Shown here piece after piece: positions 1 to 11,263 of a DNA stretch of 64,000 nt. Position 1 is the stretch's first letter, and every line of letters starts with the position of its first letter. This DNA is from Laetiporus sulphureus 93-53 (lineage: Eukaryota > Basidiomycota > Agaricomycetes > Polyporales > Laetiporaceae): NCBI RefSeq assembly GCF_001632365.1, contig NW_024468515.1, positions 341,070 to 405,069 on the forward strand. The letters run 5' to 3'. Under the pieces are notes generated by a model. It was given only the letters and a program-made list of their open reading frames with translations, made no database searches and had not been told where the DNA came from. The position numbers and the translations under genes are program-made.

Positions 1-58
1 CAACTTCTGGTAGCTGCCCCTCTGTCAGTTATATTCCGTCACTTACTTCCCTCCATAG

Positions 59-2147
59 GCGCATATGTACAATATCCTGGTGCGCCCGCAGTCTCCCCAA
101 CACCACCTCCCCCTTCACTCAAGCGCACGCGTTCCGACGTCGAACCAGACGCGTCTGCCCCTTCTCCTGGCCCGTCCGCACAATCAGCACCTCCCGCGCT
201 CGCCGCATCACCTGAGATCCAGATGGCGGACCGCTCGCGCCCATCATCAACAACGTCGCAGCTGGACGGAAACCCCTCTCCTACCAAGCGCGCACGGATA
301 GAGCCGTCGCCGATACAGTCTGATATGATGCAACATGGACCACAAGCAGGTCCTTCCGGTGCAGAGCCCAGCTCGAGACCGTCGCCACCTACAGGCATGA
401 ACGGCTTCTCGCGTCCATCCAGCTCACAATCTGTGAAGATGAACGGTAGACCAGTTGAACCTCAGGTCGAGGAGGATGTCCTCACCATCCGCTTTGCCAC
501 CAAGCCCTACATCCCTCGTACCTCCGATGCCTCTGCGCCGCTCAGAGACACGCGGCGTGCGGCTATCGTAAACGCGATCTGCAAGTCGGACGACCCACTC
601 CCAATCATCGAGCAGATCCGCGACATCGCGCCAGACAACCCCGCGCTGAACTTCGATATCGACCTCGTGCTTGATGACCAAGGCCACACCGCGCTGCATA
701 TCGCAGCGAGCATGGCGCGCCACGCCATCGTGAATGCGCTCCTCATGAACGGCGCGGACATGCATCGCGGGAACTACAACGGTGAGACGGCGCTCGTGCG
801 CGCGTGCCTCGCTACACACAACGCGGACCAGCAGACGTTCCAAGTGCTCGTTGCTGCGCTGCACGCGTCCATTCGCACGCTCGACTCGTCACGCAAGTCT
901 GTACTGCACCATATCGTTGCATCGGCTGGCGTGAAAGGGCGCGCACTTGCTGCACGATATTATCTTGATCAAATATTCTACTGGATTGCCCAGCACCAAG
1001 GGGGCGACTTTAGGTCCATTGTGGACCTGCAGGACGAACACGGCGATACCGCGCTGAATATCGCTGCGAGGGTGGGCAACAGGAGTTTGGTGAGGACATT
1101 ATTGGATGTCGGCGCGAATCGTATATTACCAAACAAGCTGGGACTAAGACCAGGCGATTTCGGTGTCGAAACAGAAGTGAGGGATCTCCGTCTGACCTCT
1201 TTCGCCGATATTCACGTTTGCGATGGTTTTTAGGAGCTTGGGGTTGGTCTGCGTGCGGACGACATATTGAACTCATTACGATCAGCTCCTTCAGCACCCG
1301 TCCAGAAGAGTCAAGACGTGCTTGCCGGTAAGTCCATTGCCCTCCATGTGGACGCACGGCTGATGCGCTACAGATATGACCACCATGATCACAAATCTTG
1401 GCAACGATTTTGCGTCTGAGATCAAGACTAAGCAGGACGCGCTGGACGTCACGCAGGCGCACTTGCGTGCAGCGACGCGCGAACTCTCTGAGCAGCGGAA
1501 ACAGATCCAATCCTGGACCGTGCGTGTCGGCGAGACGGACCAGGTGAATCAACGCATCCGAAACCTCGAGAAGGCACTCGAGGAGGAGGACAAGTTCGAC
1601 TGGACCGGAAGGACAGAGCTTGATGGATCGGACGCGGGCAACGTGGTGGGCAACGCATTCCGCATGCGCGGGCAGGCGTCGACGATATCCGGGCTCGCGG
1701 GCCAGGTTGACCTCGGGTTCAGTCTTGACGCAGACCCGATCATACCGATGTCGGACACGGTCTCGAGCATCATCAGGCTGCGGAGGCTCAAGATGTGGCA
1801 TGAGCGGACGGAGCGGCTGATGGAGGAGCGGCTGCGGTCGTTGCAAGGCGCGAGCGCTGAGAAGGAGTACCAGTGCAAGAAGATCGTCGCTCTGTGTACG
1901 GGCGTGCCTGTCGACAAAGTCGAGGATGTGAGTGAACTGGAATTTACTTGTTAGCGTGAAGTCGCGCGACTAAAATGCCCCATTCCCCAGATGTTGGACA
2001 ATCTGCTAGTGGCCGTCGAGAGCGAATCGACAGTGATCGACATCGGGCGTGTGTCAGGATTTATGCAAAAGGCACGCTTGTGCTCACATATCGATTGACA
2101 TGTCACTGACATGAATTTGGATCCCTCAGGTGAAGAACACTGCATAG
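59..2147 (+). CDS. Mbp1/Swi6-type ankyrin transcription factor of the G1/S box-binding complex, C-terminal part (5' end outside window)
   Basis: The visible part starts at a likely splice acceptor (tag at 56-58). A Pro/Ser-rich linker leads into ankyrin repeats, seen as GHTALHIAASMARHAIVNAL near 680 and GDTALNIAARVGNRSLVRTL near 1045, then a coiled-coil C-terminus. Exons read as about 59-1176, 1234-1327, 1374-1927, 1991-2071 and 2130-2147; all joins keep frame. The last 18-nt exon needs a GC-AG intron and gives an ending GFMQKVKNTA, which resembles the C-termini I remember for fungal MBF/SBF subunits. These proteins act in the nucleus and switch on G1/S genes. The KilA-N DNA-binding domain that would separate Mbp1/Res from Swi6 lies upstream of the window, so I cannot say which subunit this is. 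The ankyrin-plus-coiled-coil class is firm. Confidence 0.85.
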
Positions 2148-2552
2148 TAATGGACGTCATCCCTTATGCCGGACTCGTTGTTCCTGCTCTCAGTTTCATT
2201 GGGTTTTCTCCTCGTCGCAATGTACATTTATTGCATACATCTATTATTTTGTCCGTCGTATATCTTGATTAGTCGACTCTTGTACACTCAAAAGAACATA
2301 AGGGTTCCCGACGAGCTAGCCGCATCAGAATACGACAATAATCTTAGTGACGAGCGGGCGTATAGATGGGTCCAAATAAACGCCACACATCCCGCCGAAC
2401 CTCAATGAAGAGCAAGGATGTAGATATAACTTCATCTACGGCATCAAGAGAAATCATACATTGCCATAATCCACCAGTGAGTAAATAAGTAGAACAGTCT
2501 TTCTTCACAGGTATACAGTCCATACGAGTGAGGCACGCGCGCATGCCGTACC

Positions 2553-5420
2553 CTAAACTCCATCTGTAATTTTCGCAGCGAAATGGAGCGTCCACGAAGA
2601 CAGCAGGCGCATGCTGTTCACCTGGTCTCCATCTAGTCTGTTTTTTTCTCAACTGTCAGCGAAAGCTGCGCATTGTGATCACCGAATACTCACCCTGGTG
2701 TCCCATATGTCAACGGTGCGATGTAGCAGAACATAGCAAACATGAGGACCGCGAATACGCCGACAACAATCGGGCCCTTCGCTCCCAGATCTGCATAGGT
2801 CCTGGGTTTCGGTTTTGTCAGAGAGGGACCTGGCGTTGAGATAGGATAGTTGATAGTCTCCGACAGGATGAAGCTGAGCACGGACCCCGCGACCAGCGCG
2901 GACGCAAGGTGCGATGGAAGGTAGTGATGGATGAACAGCTGCCGGCTCATTAAGTAGAAGGGAAAATAGTGCACCGCCCAGACGATCAGGAAAAACCCAG
3001 TCGAGTTGTACAGGCGATTGCGTATCGCTATATATCAAGTGAACACTCAGCACGGCACAGTAGCGTTAATGATTGACTTACATTCCGGAATGGGGTAGAC
3101 GCCGCGACGCCGGGCGAGTAGGTCGGCACCTAGAATGCCGACGTATGTGGACAATGCAATCACACAGGTCCACCAACCAACAATGTTGCCGATGAGATAG
3201 ATCTGCTTCTGCTCATCGCCATTTGTCCAGAAACTGATACCGCTGATGAGGAACGGCCAGTTGATGGGGTTGCTGGCGTAGGGATGGGATGCAGTAAGAC
3301 CTGCGTTGTGTTGCAGCATCAGGAGTTGCAGCTCTGCAAACTTCTTGAAGAAGTTCCGCTTCTTCGGCTCCTTCGGTGCGATGTTTGTGCGGTTCCTGAC
3401 GTCCTCACCGGCTGTTCACAATGCAGGGTTTAGAGCAAAATTCGCTTCGAACATATAAGCAAAAAGCGCTGACTCTCTTCGTCGACGATGTTGTCAACGA
3501 ACCAGACGTTAGACTTCTCGTTCACATTTTTATTGCCGTTGATTTCCTGCTGGTTGAAAGCCCACTCCGGCAGTTGCTTTGTATGCGTCCACATTGCCAC
3601 TTTAGTCGGGACGTGGACCAGCCGGAAGTGGCCCGACTTGCTCTTCCACGCCATTCCATCATGCCCGTCAACGATGCGCAAGTTAAACAGCGTATCGTTG
3701 TACCGCGAAAGATCGTCCTTCGGCCATGTGGTGAACTCCTCATTTGTGGCCATCAGTGGCGAAGCGACGTCGTGCGTCAGCAGCAGCGATTGGGTGTTCA
3801 TGTGCAGTAGCTGAATCACATCCTCGTGCCGCACGACTCGCCCACGGCCGGTTTCAGGAAGCGCCTTTGTCGGGATAATCTGCCAGTTGTTATTCGAGTC
3901 CTCATGGCCGTACCCGGTTACCTGCTGACCTGGGAGGGCGTTCATACATCACGGCCGAAGAAGAGGTCAAAGGTATCACCTTGGCTGCTAATGCGGCCAT
4001 CCTCGTACTTCAACGGGTACGTTTCCGGATGAGAATGTAGGAACACTCTTGTGTCTTTGTGCCTGATTGTCACCGTATCGTAGTAGCGGATCTCTAAGGT
4101 AGATCAGTTTTTTAACGTCACGATCAACACTCGGAAACCACATACATACCCTGGCTATTCATCAGCAGCTCGTTACCTCGGAGAGTTTCCTGGAAAGCGG
4201 GACTCATGAATGTGTCACCCGGACCAGTCTCGGTGAGTATCGACAAGTGGATGTAAAAGACTGTCAAGTAGATGATGATCGGAAGTACAATCAATCCGAC
4301 AGCCCGCGCCATGAAATGTTTCCAGAAGTATTCCTGACGAGTGGCGGACATCAAATAAGAATGAATAGAGCCAGTGATTGGGCACTGACCATACTGTGTC
4401 CCTTTTTAAAATCGAGGATATCCCAAAGATCAACCAATACGGGAATACCAATCGCGACTACAGTCAGAATACCGTTGACCTTGGATGCCCACGTGCATGC
4501 CATGAACGTTCCTGTAGCGAGAAGCCATCCCCACCATTCCGGCGTGAACTCCCTGAGCACTTGTCTCAGCAGATATGATAGAAGATGCACGACTTGAGCC
4601 TACAGGTAGCGGAGTTTCCGGAAGCGGACGTAGGAGTAGAGGGTGAGCGACATGAAAAAGATCAAGATGGCATCGAGCAGTATCAATCGTCCTTGCGCGA
4701 CATGAGCATTGTCTGCAAAAACGTCAGCTGAAATTACTTTACACCGCCCACAAATGTGCTCACCAAAAAGAATGAGACAAGCTGAGAAGGTGGCCACAAT
4801 TGTCGAGTATCCACATTCCTTCATGATCGCGTAGACTATTGGAACAGTGACACTTGACAAGAAGGCCGGAAGAGCGCGCATCCCGACATAAGGTACGTGG
4901 TTTTCCGTGTAACTATCGCCAATGTTCTCGAACAGGAAGTGACCGTCGTAGCCGACGAACCAGCCAGCCAGGCCAAAGAGCATCTTTGCAAGCGGTGGAT
5001 GGACATCGAAGTAGTATTGACGCTTGAGGTAGTACGATGCAAACTTGCCGAAGTGGACTTCATCGAAGCTAAGCGCGGCGTCACTTCTTATACCAACAAT
5101 TGGAGGCGACGGGTGCTCACACTACTTGGTCTGGATGGTTGATTCTATAGAAGCGGAGCAAGAACGATAGGAGGGTCAACAAGCCGACCATGGCTATACT
5201 AGCCTGCTCAGTTTCTAGGAGCGTTTCGGCGGCGCTGCGATTGCGCTAGACGATTTGGACATCGTACACGCATGTTCGTGACGCGCGACAACGTGTCACT
5301 TACCTGGTTGGATGGCTCGATGTATGGTTCTTCATCTTGCGGTACTTCGGTGTACGCAGCTGACCTGTGGGAGCCAGCTTTGCGCTGCCTGAGAGGCCCA
5401 GGAGACGCAAGGCCTGACAT
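2553..5420 (-). CDS. PMT4: Protein O-mannosyltransferase, Pmt4 type
   Basis: This ER membrane enzyme transfers mannose from dolichyl-phosphate mannose to Ser/Thr of secretory proteins. The start is MSGLASPGPLRQRKAG at 5420. After two short introns the catalytic loop appears, FDEVHFGKF then YYFDVHPPLAKMLF near 4990-5070, with the acidic DE pair of the family. Many membrane segments follow, then the lumenal MIR region (about 3430-4030, including LLTHDVASPL and GHFRLVHVPTKVAMWTHT), then the C-terminal membrane block. The last exon, reached through an intron with donor at about 2692, gives TYGTPG followed by LDGDQVNSMRLLSSWTLHF and a stop at 2553-2555, the ending typical of the Pmt4 subfamily rather than Pmt1 or Pmt2. 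The exon join at 4600 (gtaggc...ctcag) restores KLRYLEFTPEWWGW. The gene converges on the gene to its left. No damage is visible. Confidence 0.9.
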
Positions 5421-5606
5421 GGTGGAAGGAGGAGTGAAGGAGGCTGCGGAAGGAGAAGTGATGGACGCGAGGTCCGTCTGCGCGCGTCTGGGGATCTCGC
5501 TCGAGATCTAAAGCTTTTGCCAAACAACGGTCAACAACACACTTAACGCATCCCTGGGAACGGAAACAAGTCCATCGTCCTTACTCGCGTGCTTTCATCG
5601 CAGAAA

Positions 5607-7595
5607 ATGTCCGAGCTCACTCTTGATACCCTCATTGACGATGGAAATTACCTTGGTTCTGAGCGTGCGCGGCTCGAGAACAAGGTCATCCTGGACGAAC
5701 TCGAACGCAAGAAGAAGGCACGGAGTCTCGCCGTGCCGACGGATGACAATCGTGTAAAGGCGAGATTGCGCGAGATTGGGGAGCCCATCACACTGTTTGG
5801 AGAGCGCGTGAGTCGCTTACCGTATCAAATAATAGGAAACGTTTCGTGTTGACCGTGAAATGTGCAGGCTGCCGACCGGAGAGATCGTCTTATCTATGTC
5901 TTGTCACAAATTAATGCCGCTCGGGGAGATGAGGCCATGCAGGTGGAGGAAGAGGAGACGTCGGAGGAAAGCGAAGAGGAGGTATGTGCATGCTTATATC
6001 GGATGTCTGTGGGAGCTCAGCGAACGGCGCATACTGCAGGTCGAGGAGTTCTACACTCCAGGTCCACTCCAGCTCCTGGAGGCTCGCAGGCGGATAGCGG
6101 AGTATTCTCTGCCCAGGTTGGATTTCTGCTACCGATAGGTGGACAACAGGAAGGTGCTTACTGTGTTTCCTTCCGTTCTCGTTCCCATGTAGAGCTCAAA
6201 AACGAGTCACCCAGCAGCGGTTAGACAGCAAGATACCACTTGGTCGGATCATTGACATTCGCAAGAAAATATTTTCCGAAGTCAAGGTGCGCAGTGTTTT
6301 GCAGGTTCCACTCTGCAGCACATATTTCACATCTACTTCCTCTTAGCGCTTCGCGGAGCTGGGTTCTCAGATTGGCGATGACAGGCCAATCTCGCAAGTC
6401 CGCTTCTCGCCAGACAGCAAGCTCCTTGCAACCGGCAGTTGGACGGGTAACATCAAGCTCTGGAACGTACCGAATTGCACCCCAGTCCGCACCCTGCATG
6501 GTGTGTATCTCATTAGTATGAGAAGATCGGCTGTTTCGGCTAATTACCAACTACAGGCCACAGTGACAAGGTTGGAGGCGTTGCGTGGCATCCGCAGGCC
6601 ACTTTGTCGCAAAGTGAAGGTAGCGTGAACCTCGTCAGTGGCGCCGGAGATATGGACGTGCATTTATGGTCTCTAAATAGGTGTGGCTACCGTGACTAGC
6701 GTGCTGCTCGAAACATTCTGACTTGCGTCTAGTGAGACACCGCTGTCCGTCATGAAAGGACATGCGGACCGGATATGTCGAGTGGCCTTCCACCCGAGCG
6801 GTGACTATGTCGCCAGTGCAAGCTTCGACACATCCTGGAGATTGTGGGACGTGGCAACATCAAAGGAGTTGCTGCTGCAAGAAGGCCACTCGAAAGAGGT
6901 GTATACCGTCGAATTCCAGGAAGATGGTGCCTTAGCCGCCTCGGGGTATGTTGATATTAATGTTACTTAGAACATGATGCTTACTTCATCTACATCAAAG
7001 AGGTCTGGATGCAATAGGCCGAGTGTGGGATCTCCGTACTGGGCGAACGGCGATGGTGCTCGATGGGCATGTCCAGGCCATCCTATCAATCGCGTTCTCT
7101 CCGAATGGGTTGGTCATCGCCTGAAGCGTGTTCGCACACCGAGTACTGAAGTGTTATGCTAGGTATCAAATTGCAACAGGTTCTTGCGATGACACGATCA
7201 GGATCTGGGACATGCGATCCCTGAGAGCATTTTACACGATCCCTGCGCATCTGTCGAATGTCTCAGATATCCGGTTCTTCCGCGGCACTGATCTGCCGTA
7301 CAACAACGTCACCGACTCCCAACCGCCGGACATCACGATGGACGGCACAGATGACAAGGAGAAGGACCAAGAGGCGGAAGAGCGCAGATACCGCCCCGGG
7401 CTCTACATGGCAAGCGCAGGCTATGACGGCCTCGTGAAGCTGTGGAGCGCGGACGACTGGCAGCTGCTGCGTACGCTGCCGACGGACGGTGGGAAGGTGA
7501 TGTCGGTGGACCTCTCGAACGATGGAAGGTACCTGGTCTCGGGAACGTATAACCGCAACTTCCAGATGTTCGCACCCGATGAGAGCCTGATCTAG
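5607..7595 (+). CDS. PRP4: U4/U6 snRNP protein Prp4 (WD40)
   Basis: This core spliceosome factor binds Prp3 in the U4/U6 snRNP. The start ATG at 5607 gives [17 protein letters not shown]. The first exon ends at 5807 (donor gtgagt) and the next begins at the tgcag acceptor before GCTGCCGAC. The N-terminal part holds the splicing-factor motif: residues near [17 protein letters not shown], then an acidic stretch, then [20 protein letters not shown]. Seven WD40-type blades follow, for example [57 protein letters not shown] and [18 protein letters not shown], and the gene stops at 7593-7595. Introns are frequent and short. The order SFM then WD40 is specific to Prp4/PRPF4. Forty-four bases after the stop lies the left copy of a 119-bp duplication linked to the downstream retroelement. 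Confidence 0.92.
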
Positions 7596-7639
7596 ATCCG
7601 CTGCGTGTACGGTTAGCGTAAATGCGAAGTTAGCTGTAT

Positions 7640-7758
7640 GATCGCGATCTTGTCGTGTGTACAATACAACATTCTCATATGGGTGAATGCTGCGCAATGC
7701 GCAATTTATTGCAAGCGACGTGCTTGGTGACATCGGGCGCACACGTTGACATGGATCC
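7640..7758 (+). repeat. 119-bp outer direct repeat, left copy (A1)
   Basis: This block starts GATCGCGATCTTGTCGTG and ends ACGTTGACATGGATCC. It is identical by eye to 13091-13209 in the same orientation (offset 5451 throughout). It lies 44 bp after the Prp4 stop. The right copy carries the likely start codon of the Nudix gene, so A most likely is the original Prp4-Nudix intergenic DNA, duplicated on both sides of the retroelement. Between A1 and the element lie 49 bp (7759-7807) that are absent on the right side and that I cannot place. Confidence 0.9.
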
Positions 7759-7807
7759 CGAGGTACAAGTACACGAATAGAGAGAGAAAATGGGAGAGGA
7801 GGGAGGG

Positions 7808-8261
7808 TGAGCGAAAAGATAAGATATGGTTGCTAAGAGCTGCTGCGAGACGTGATGAACTGGCAGGGCGGATAGAATCTCGCGGTCGCAGCACGTATGA
7901 TATGCCTGAGTAATGGCGAGTCAGAGCGGGGCTCTGGGGGCCATACACGAGCGGGTACTCACCTGAGGGGAGGAAGAGCGGGGCTCTGCTTTACTCCTCC
8001 CTGCCCAGGGTTTATAAGCACGCATGCTGTGGCCCCTATGCGATGGCGAAGCCAGGCGCGGCATGAGTGCATAAGGTGACTAATCCTGCCCATTCAAGAA
8101 CTTCCGCTGGGCTACTCCAACGTCCTTGAATAGACCGCCAGCTTATGCGCTCATGCGAGAGTACGGCGGCGATGCCGCCCTATCATGTGGTGAGCGGGGC
8201 TCGATTAGGCGCAGAGGCCTTCGAAAAACCTCCTTACCTGCGGAACCCGGTTTTACCCCGA
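7808..8261 (+). repeat. 454-bp terminal direct repeat of the DIRS-order element (element 3' end)
   Basis: Begins TGAGCGAAAAGATAAGATAT and ends GGTTTTACCCCGA; identical by eye to 12639-13092. It contains two partial palindromes of the form AGAGCGGGGCTCTG (near 7924 and 7976) and a TTTATAA box near 8010 that could serve as a TATA element on either strand. No ORF in it is credible. Confidence 0.9.
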
Positions 8262-8429
8262 CCTCTGCCATCAGATCTCGCGGAAGAGAATAGCGGTTCA
8301 CGGGCTTCCGGCTTTTTCCGGGGCCCTCACATTAATTAGAGCAGGCGACGAGCACATCGGCTATAACCCAAGAATGTTGAGTGAGGGGGAGGAGGAGGTG
8401 AGAAAGATGAGTGCGAGAAGGTAGTGAGT

Positions 8430-9602
8430 TCAAGAAAGGAGCCGGAGAGCAGCAAGCTGGAGCGCAGCGCGAACTGAAGGGTTATCGCGGATGTAGAGTT
8501 TCCAGGAAGGGGAAGACCAGCGACCAAGGGCTTGGATGACATCCTCAGAGAGGCCCAGGCTGGCATAGAGGGTCGCACCACCGGCACGAGCAGAGTGGCC
8601 ACCAAACGAGTGGTCAAGGAGGGAGAAGAGGTGGCGATCAAATCAGAGACGGGTAGGAACTGAGCCATCCTCTCGCAAGAAGAGAGCGGCACGGGCACCA
8701 TGACAGCGATCACGCCAGGAGACGTACTGCGAAAGCAAGTGGACTGGGCAGGCGATATCCTGGGACAGATGAATGATGGTAGTGCCATGATAGAAGCGGT
8801 CAGTTTTATGATAAGGAAGATAATATTCCGCTCGGGAGCCGAAGAAATGCAGGGAGGCTCGCTTGATGATTTTGCGCCAGTCAAAGAGCGAATGGGAGTT
8901 AGGTTGAACAAGTTCACCAATGCGGTGGCATGCATAGAATGCGCAGGAGAGGATAGTAGCGAAGAGGAGATCATCATAGCGACAAGATCGACGAGCGTGC
9001 TCAGAGAAGGCGAGAAGATGAAAGGGGCGGAGAGGAAGTTTGCGGTGAACGGGATCTCCGCGAGTCTTCCGAGAACCAGTTATGGTCGCCTGCACGAGAG
9101 GATGAGCACGATTGGAAGTGAAAGCTGGGTAAATGTCACGGAGAAAGTGCCGGGCGCCAGATAAGTACTTCGGAGCAGAACTAATGAAACGTGAAGTGTA
9201 GGCGACATAGCGGGCAAGCGTTAAGGGTGTGGGATCGAGCGGCAGGTGGTGTGAGAGACAGAACACAATGTAATCACGCGCTCCAGTAGAATAGCCTTTT
9301 TTAGTAGAGAGTTCAACAGCAGATGCCTGCAAGAAGGCGACACGCGCATCGATGGAATCGAGGGCGATAAAGGGGCGGGCAGTGTGCGAACGAGGCTGCC
9401 CGCCCAGGGCATTCAAAAGTGCTCTCTCCAGCGTGCCGGCAAAAGCTCCGCGGAGGCGAGAACAGGCGGACGCGGTCAGCGGGAAACTGTGCTGCGTAAT
9501 CATCCAGCAGCAGACGGGAAAGCAGATCGGCCCGAATGTTCTGCTTTCCGGGAAGGTGACGGACCCGAATGTCAATGCCTGACTCCATGACAATGCCAGC
9601 AA
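8430..9602 (-). pseudogene. Tyrosine recombinase ORF of the DIRS-order element, one in-frame TGA
   Basis: This recombinase would integrate the circular cDNA. The frame runs from about 9602 to a stop at 8430-8432 and is interrupted by TGA at 8643-8645. Box I arginine is seen in CHRIGELV (before the TGA); box II HSARAGGAT and the nucleophile tyrosine in WKLYIRDNP come after it. All catalytic residues (R, H-x-x-R, Y) are therefore present but split by one stop. The codons around it read TRL-stop-FDRHLF, where relatives commonly have Trp-Phe, so TGG to TGA is the likely change. The 5' part overlaps the RT-RNase H frame by about 290 nt, as is usual in DIRS elements. Confidence 0.75.
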
Positions 9603-11247
9603 TAGCTTTCAAAGGTGCATTATGGAGGCTTTGTTGAACACTGAGTGAGTTGAGTGCGTCGACGGAGTTAAGGCTATCAGTCCAGATAAGTACACGACGG
9701 GGTGGATGACGCAAGGAGGCAACATGATGAATAGCGGAGAGGATGGCAAGCATCTCGAGAAAGAAGATGTCGATGGACGAAGCGACGAGCGAAGGCTGGA
9801 TAGGATAAACAAAGGCCTGGTTAGAGAAAACAAAAGCGAGGGCTTTGGTAAGGGCAGCATCGGTCCAAACGATGAGATCAGCGTCGGAGATATCCCAACA
9901 GCCATCAGCAACAAAGCGGACACCGGTAGCACGTGGGATGGCCTCCTTTAACCAAGTAAGGTCAGTGATAACATCGCGATTGAGAAAAATGCGTGCAGAA
10001 CGAAAAGATTTCCCAGCAATTTTGCGATAGAGTTCCGTTAAGGCTGGCCGACCCCACGGAAGAACATTGAGAAGCCAGTTGAGAGACCCAGCGAGGCGTT
10101 GCCATTCTCGCAAGGGAGGACCACGAGAGGTACCTTCAAGGAAGGCAGTGATATCGATGATGAAGTTCGCGAGAGATGATGGGGAAAGGGAGATTGAGCC
10201 GAGGTTGATGTCCACCCAGAAACCGATGATGGTTAGTGCCGGTCCAAAAAGCTGCTTCTTGTCCTCCCACGGACAAGATATCGCATCCCAGAATATGAGG
10301 AGTTGGGCCTGGCGATAAGGTCGATGGCGTCCGCGATAGTAGACGGTGTGAGCATCGAAATCTCAACCATAGTAGTCATCCATGTAGACATGAAGGCCGA
10401 CGATATCGAGCTTGCGAACCGCGATCCAGCAAAGAAGTCCCGAAACAGAGCACCAGATCTGGGGCGATGCTCGATTTCCGAATACCAACCGTCGCACTAT
10501 GTAAAGCGCACCATCGACAGTGACTACTTGGCGAAGCTGCCAGATAGGATGCGCTGGTAGGTTCAGGAACGCAGAGGTGACATCGTCTTTATAGACAATG
10601 AGGCAGCGGCCTGGGTTGCGCCTACGAGCTTCGCGCATTTCTTGGCCGAAGTCATGCATGTTATCATAACGAACCTTAGCCTGCGCAGGGGGTATCCCGT
10701 CATTAAGGCCAGATGCCGAGTGATCCGTCACGACACGTGGCTTGTCGTCCCTCCAAACAACAAACATCGGTGAAATCTTCATGCCTGGGAGGAGTTGTGA
10801 GATCTCGGAGGACCATCGACCTGCCGCGGTCTCCCGATCTCGAAAGGCACGGATCGCATGCAGATCAGGTGAAGTTAACGGATAGTTGTCAGTTACCTCA
10901 GCGCATTCGATTTTCCATTCGCCCTCGTCAGGAGGCCAAAAGCCATGGCGAAGGCCCTTCAGAACGGACTGCACGAAGGGCTGATTAGGGTGACTGACAA
11001 GCATGGCTTCAAGCTTGTCAACATTGAATGGAGTCTCGACTCGGATGTGCTGGCGATTACACTCGAGCGCGGCCTGAATATCTGGATCTGACAGCAAATG
11101 GGCTGGCGGATCTGGAAGGGGTGGCGCCGTTTCGGTGGATAGCGCGGCCGGTGAAAGTGTCGGATGAGAAGCATCCACCCATCCAAAACTGCGCCGAAAG
11201 CGAGGAAGCGCATTGGTAGATTCGGCTTTGCGTTTCCCCAATAGCAT
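9313..11247 (-). pseudogene. Reverse transcriptase-RNase H ORF of the DIRS-order element, one in-frame TGA
   Basis: The ATG at 11247 lies 17 nt after the stop of the gag-like ORF. RT signatures are KISPMFVVWRDDKPRVV, KDDVTSAFLNLP and the catalytic YMDDYYG. A TGA at 10363-10365 follows directly, after which the same frame continues with DFDAH and on through RNase H: IVWTDAAL, LEMLAIL (acidic residue), WTDSLNSV and the HLPGKQNIRADLLSR motif, to a stop at 9313. The active-site residues of both domains look present. The TGA sits at a place where a Trp or Arg codon would restore the usual pattern, so one transition may have closed the frame. A 300-aa ORF starting at 10215 is just the tail of this frame. 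Confidence 0.75.
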
Positions 11248-11263
11248 AGATGCACGCAGCGAC

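Noticed and set aside
2166..2408. 80-codon ORF with hydrophobic start after the MBF-type gene
   Set aside because: It begins 19 bp after that gene's stop, has no recognisable motif and fits a 3' untranslated region between convergent genes.
8700..9164. 154-codon plus-strand ORF within the DIRS-order element
   Set aside because: Exact antisense shadow of the tyrosine recombinase.
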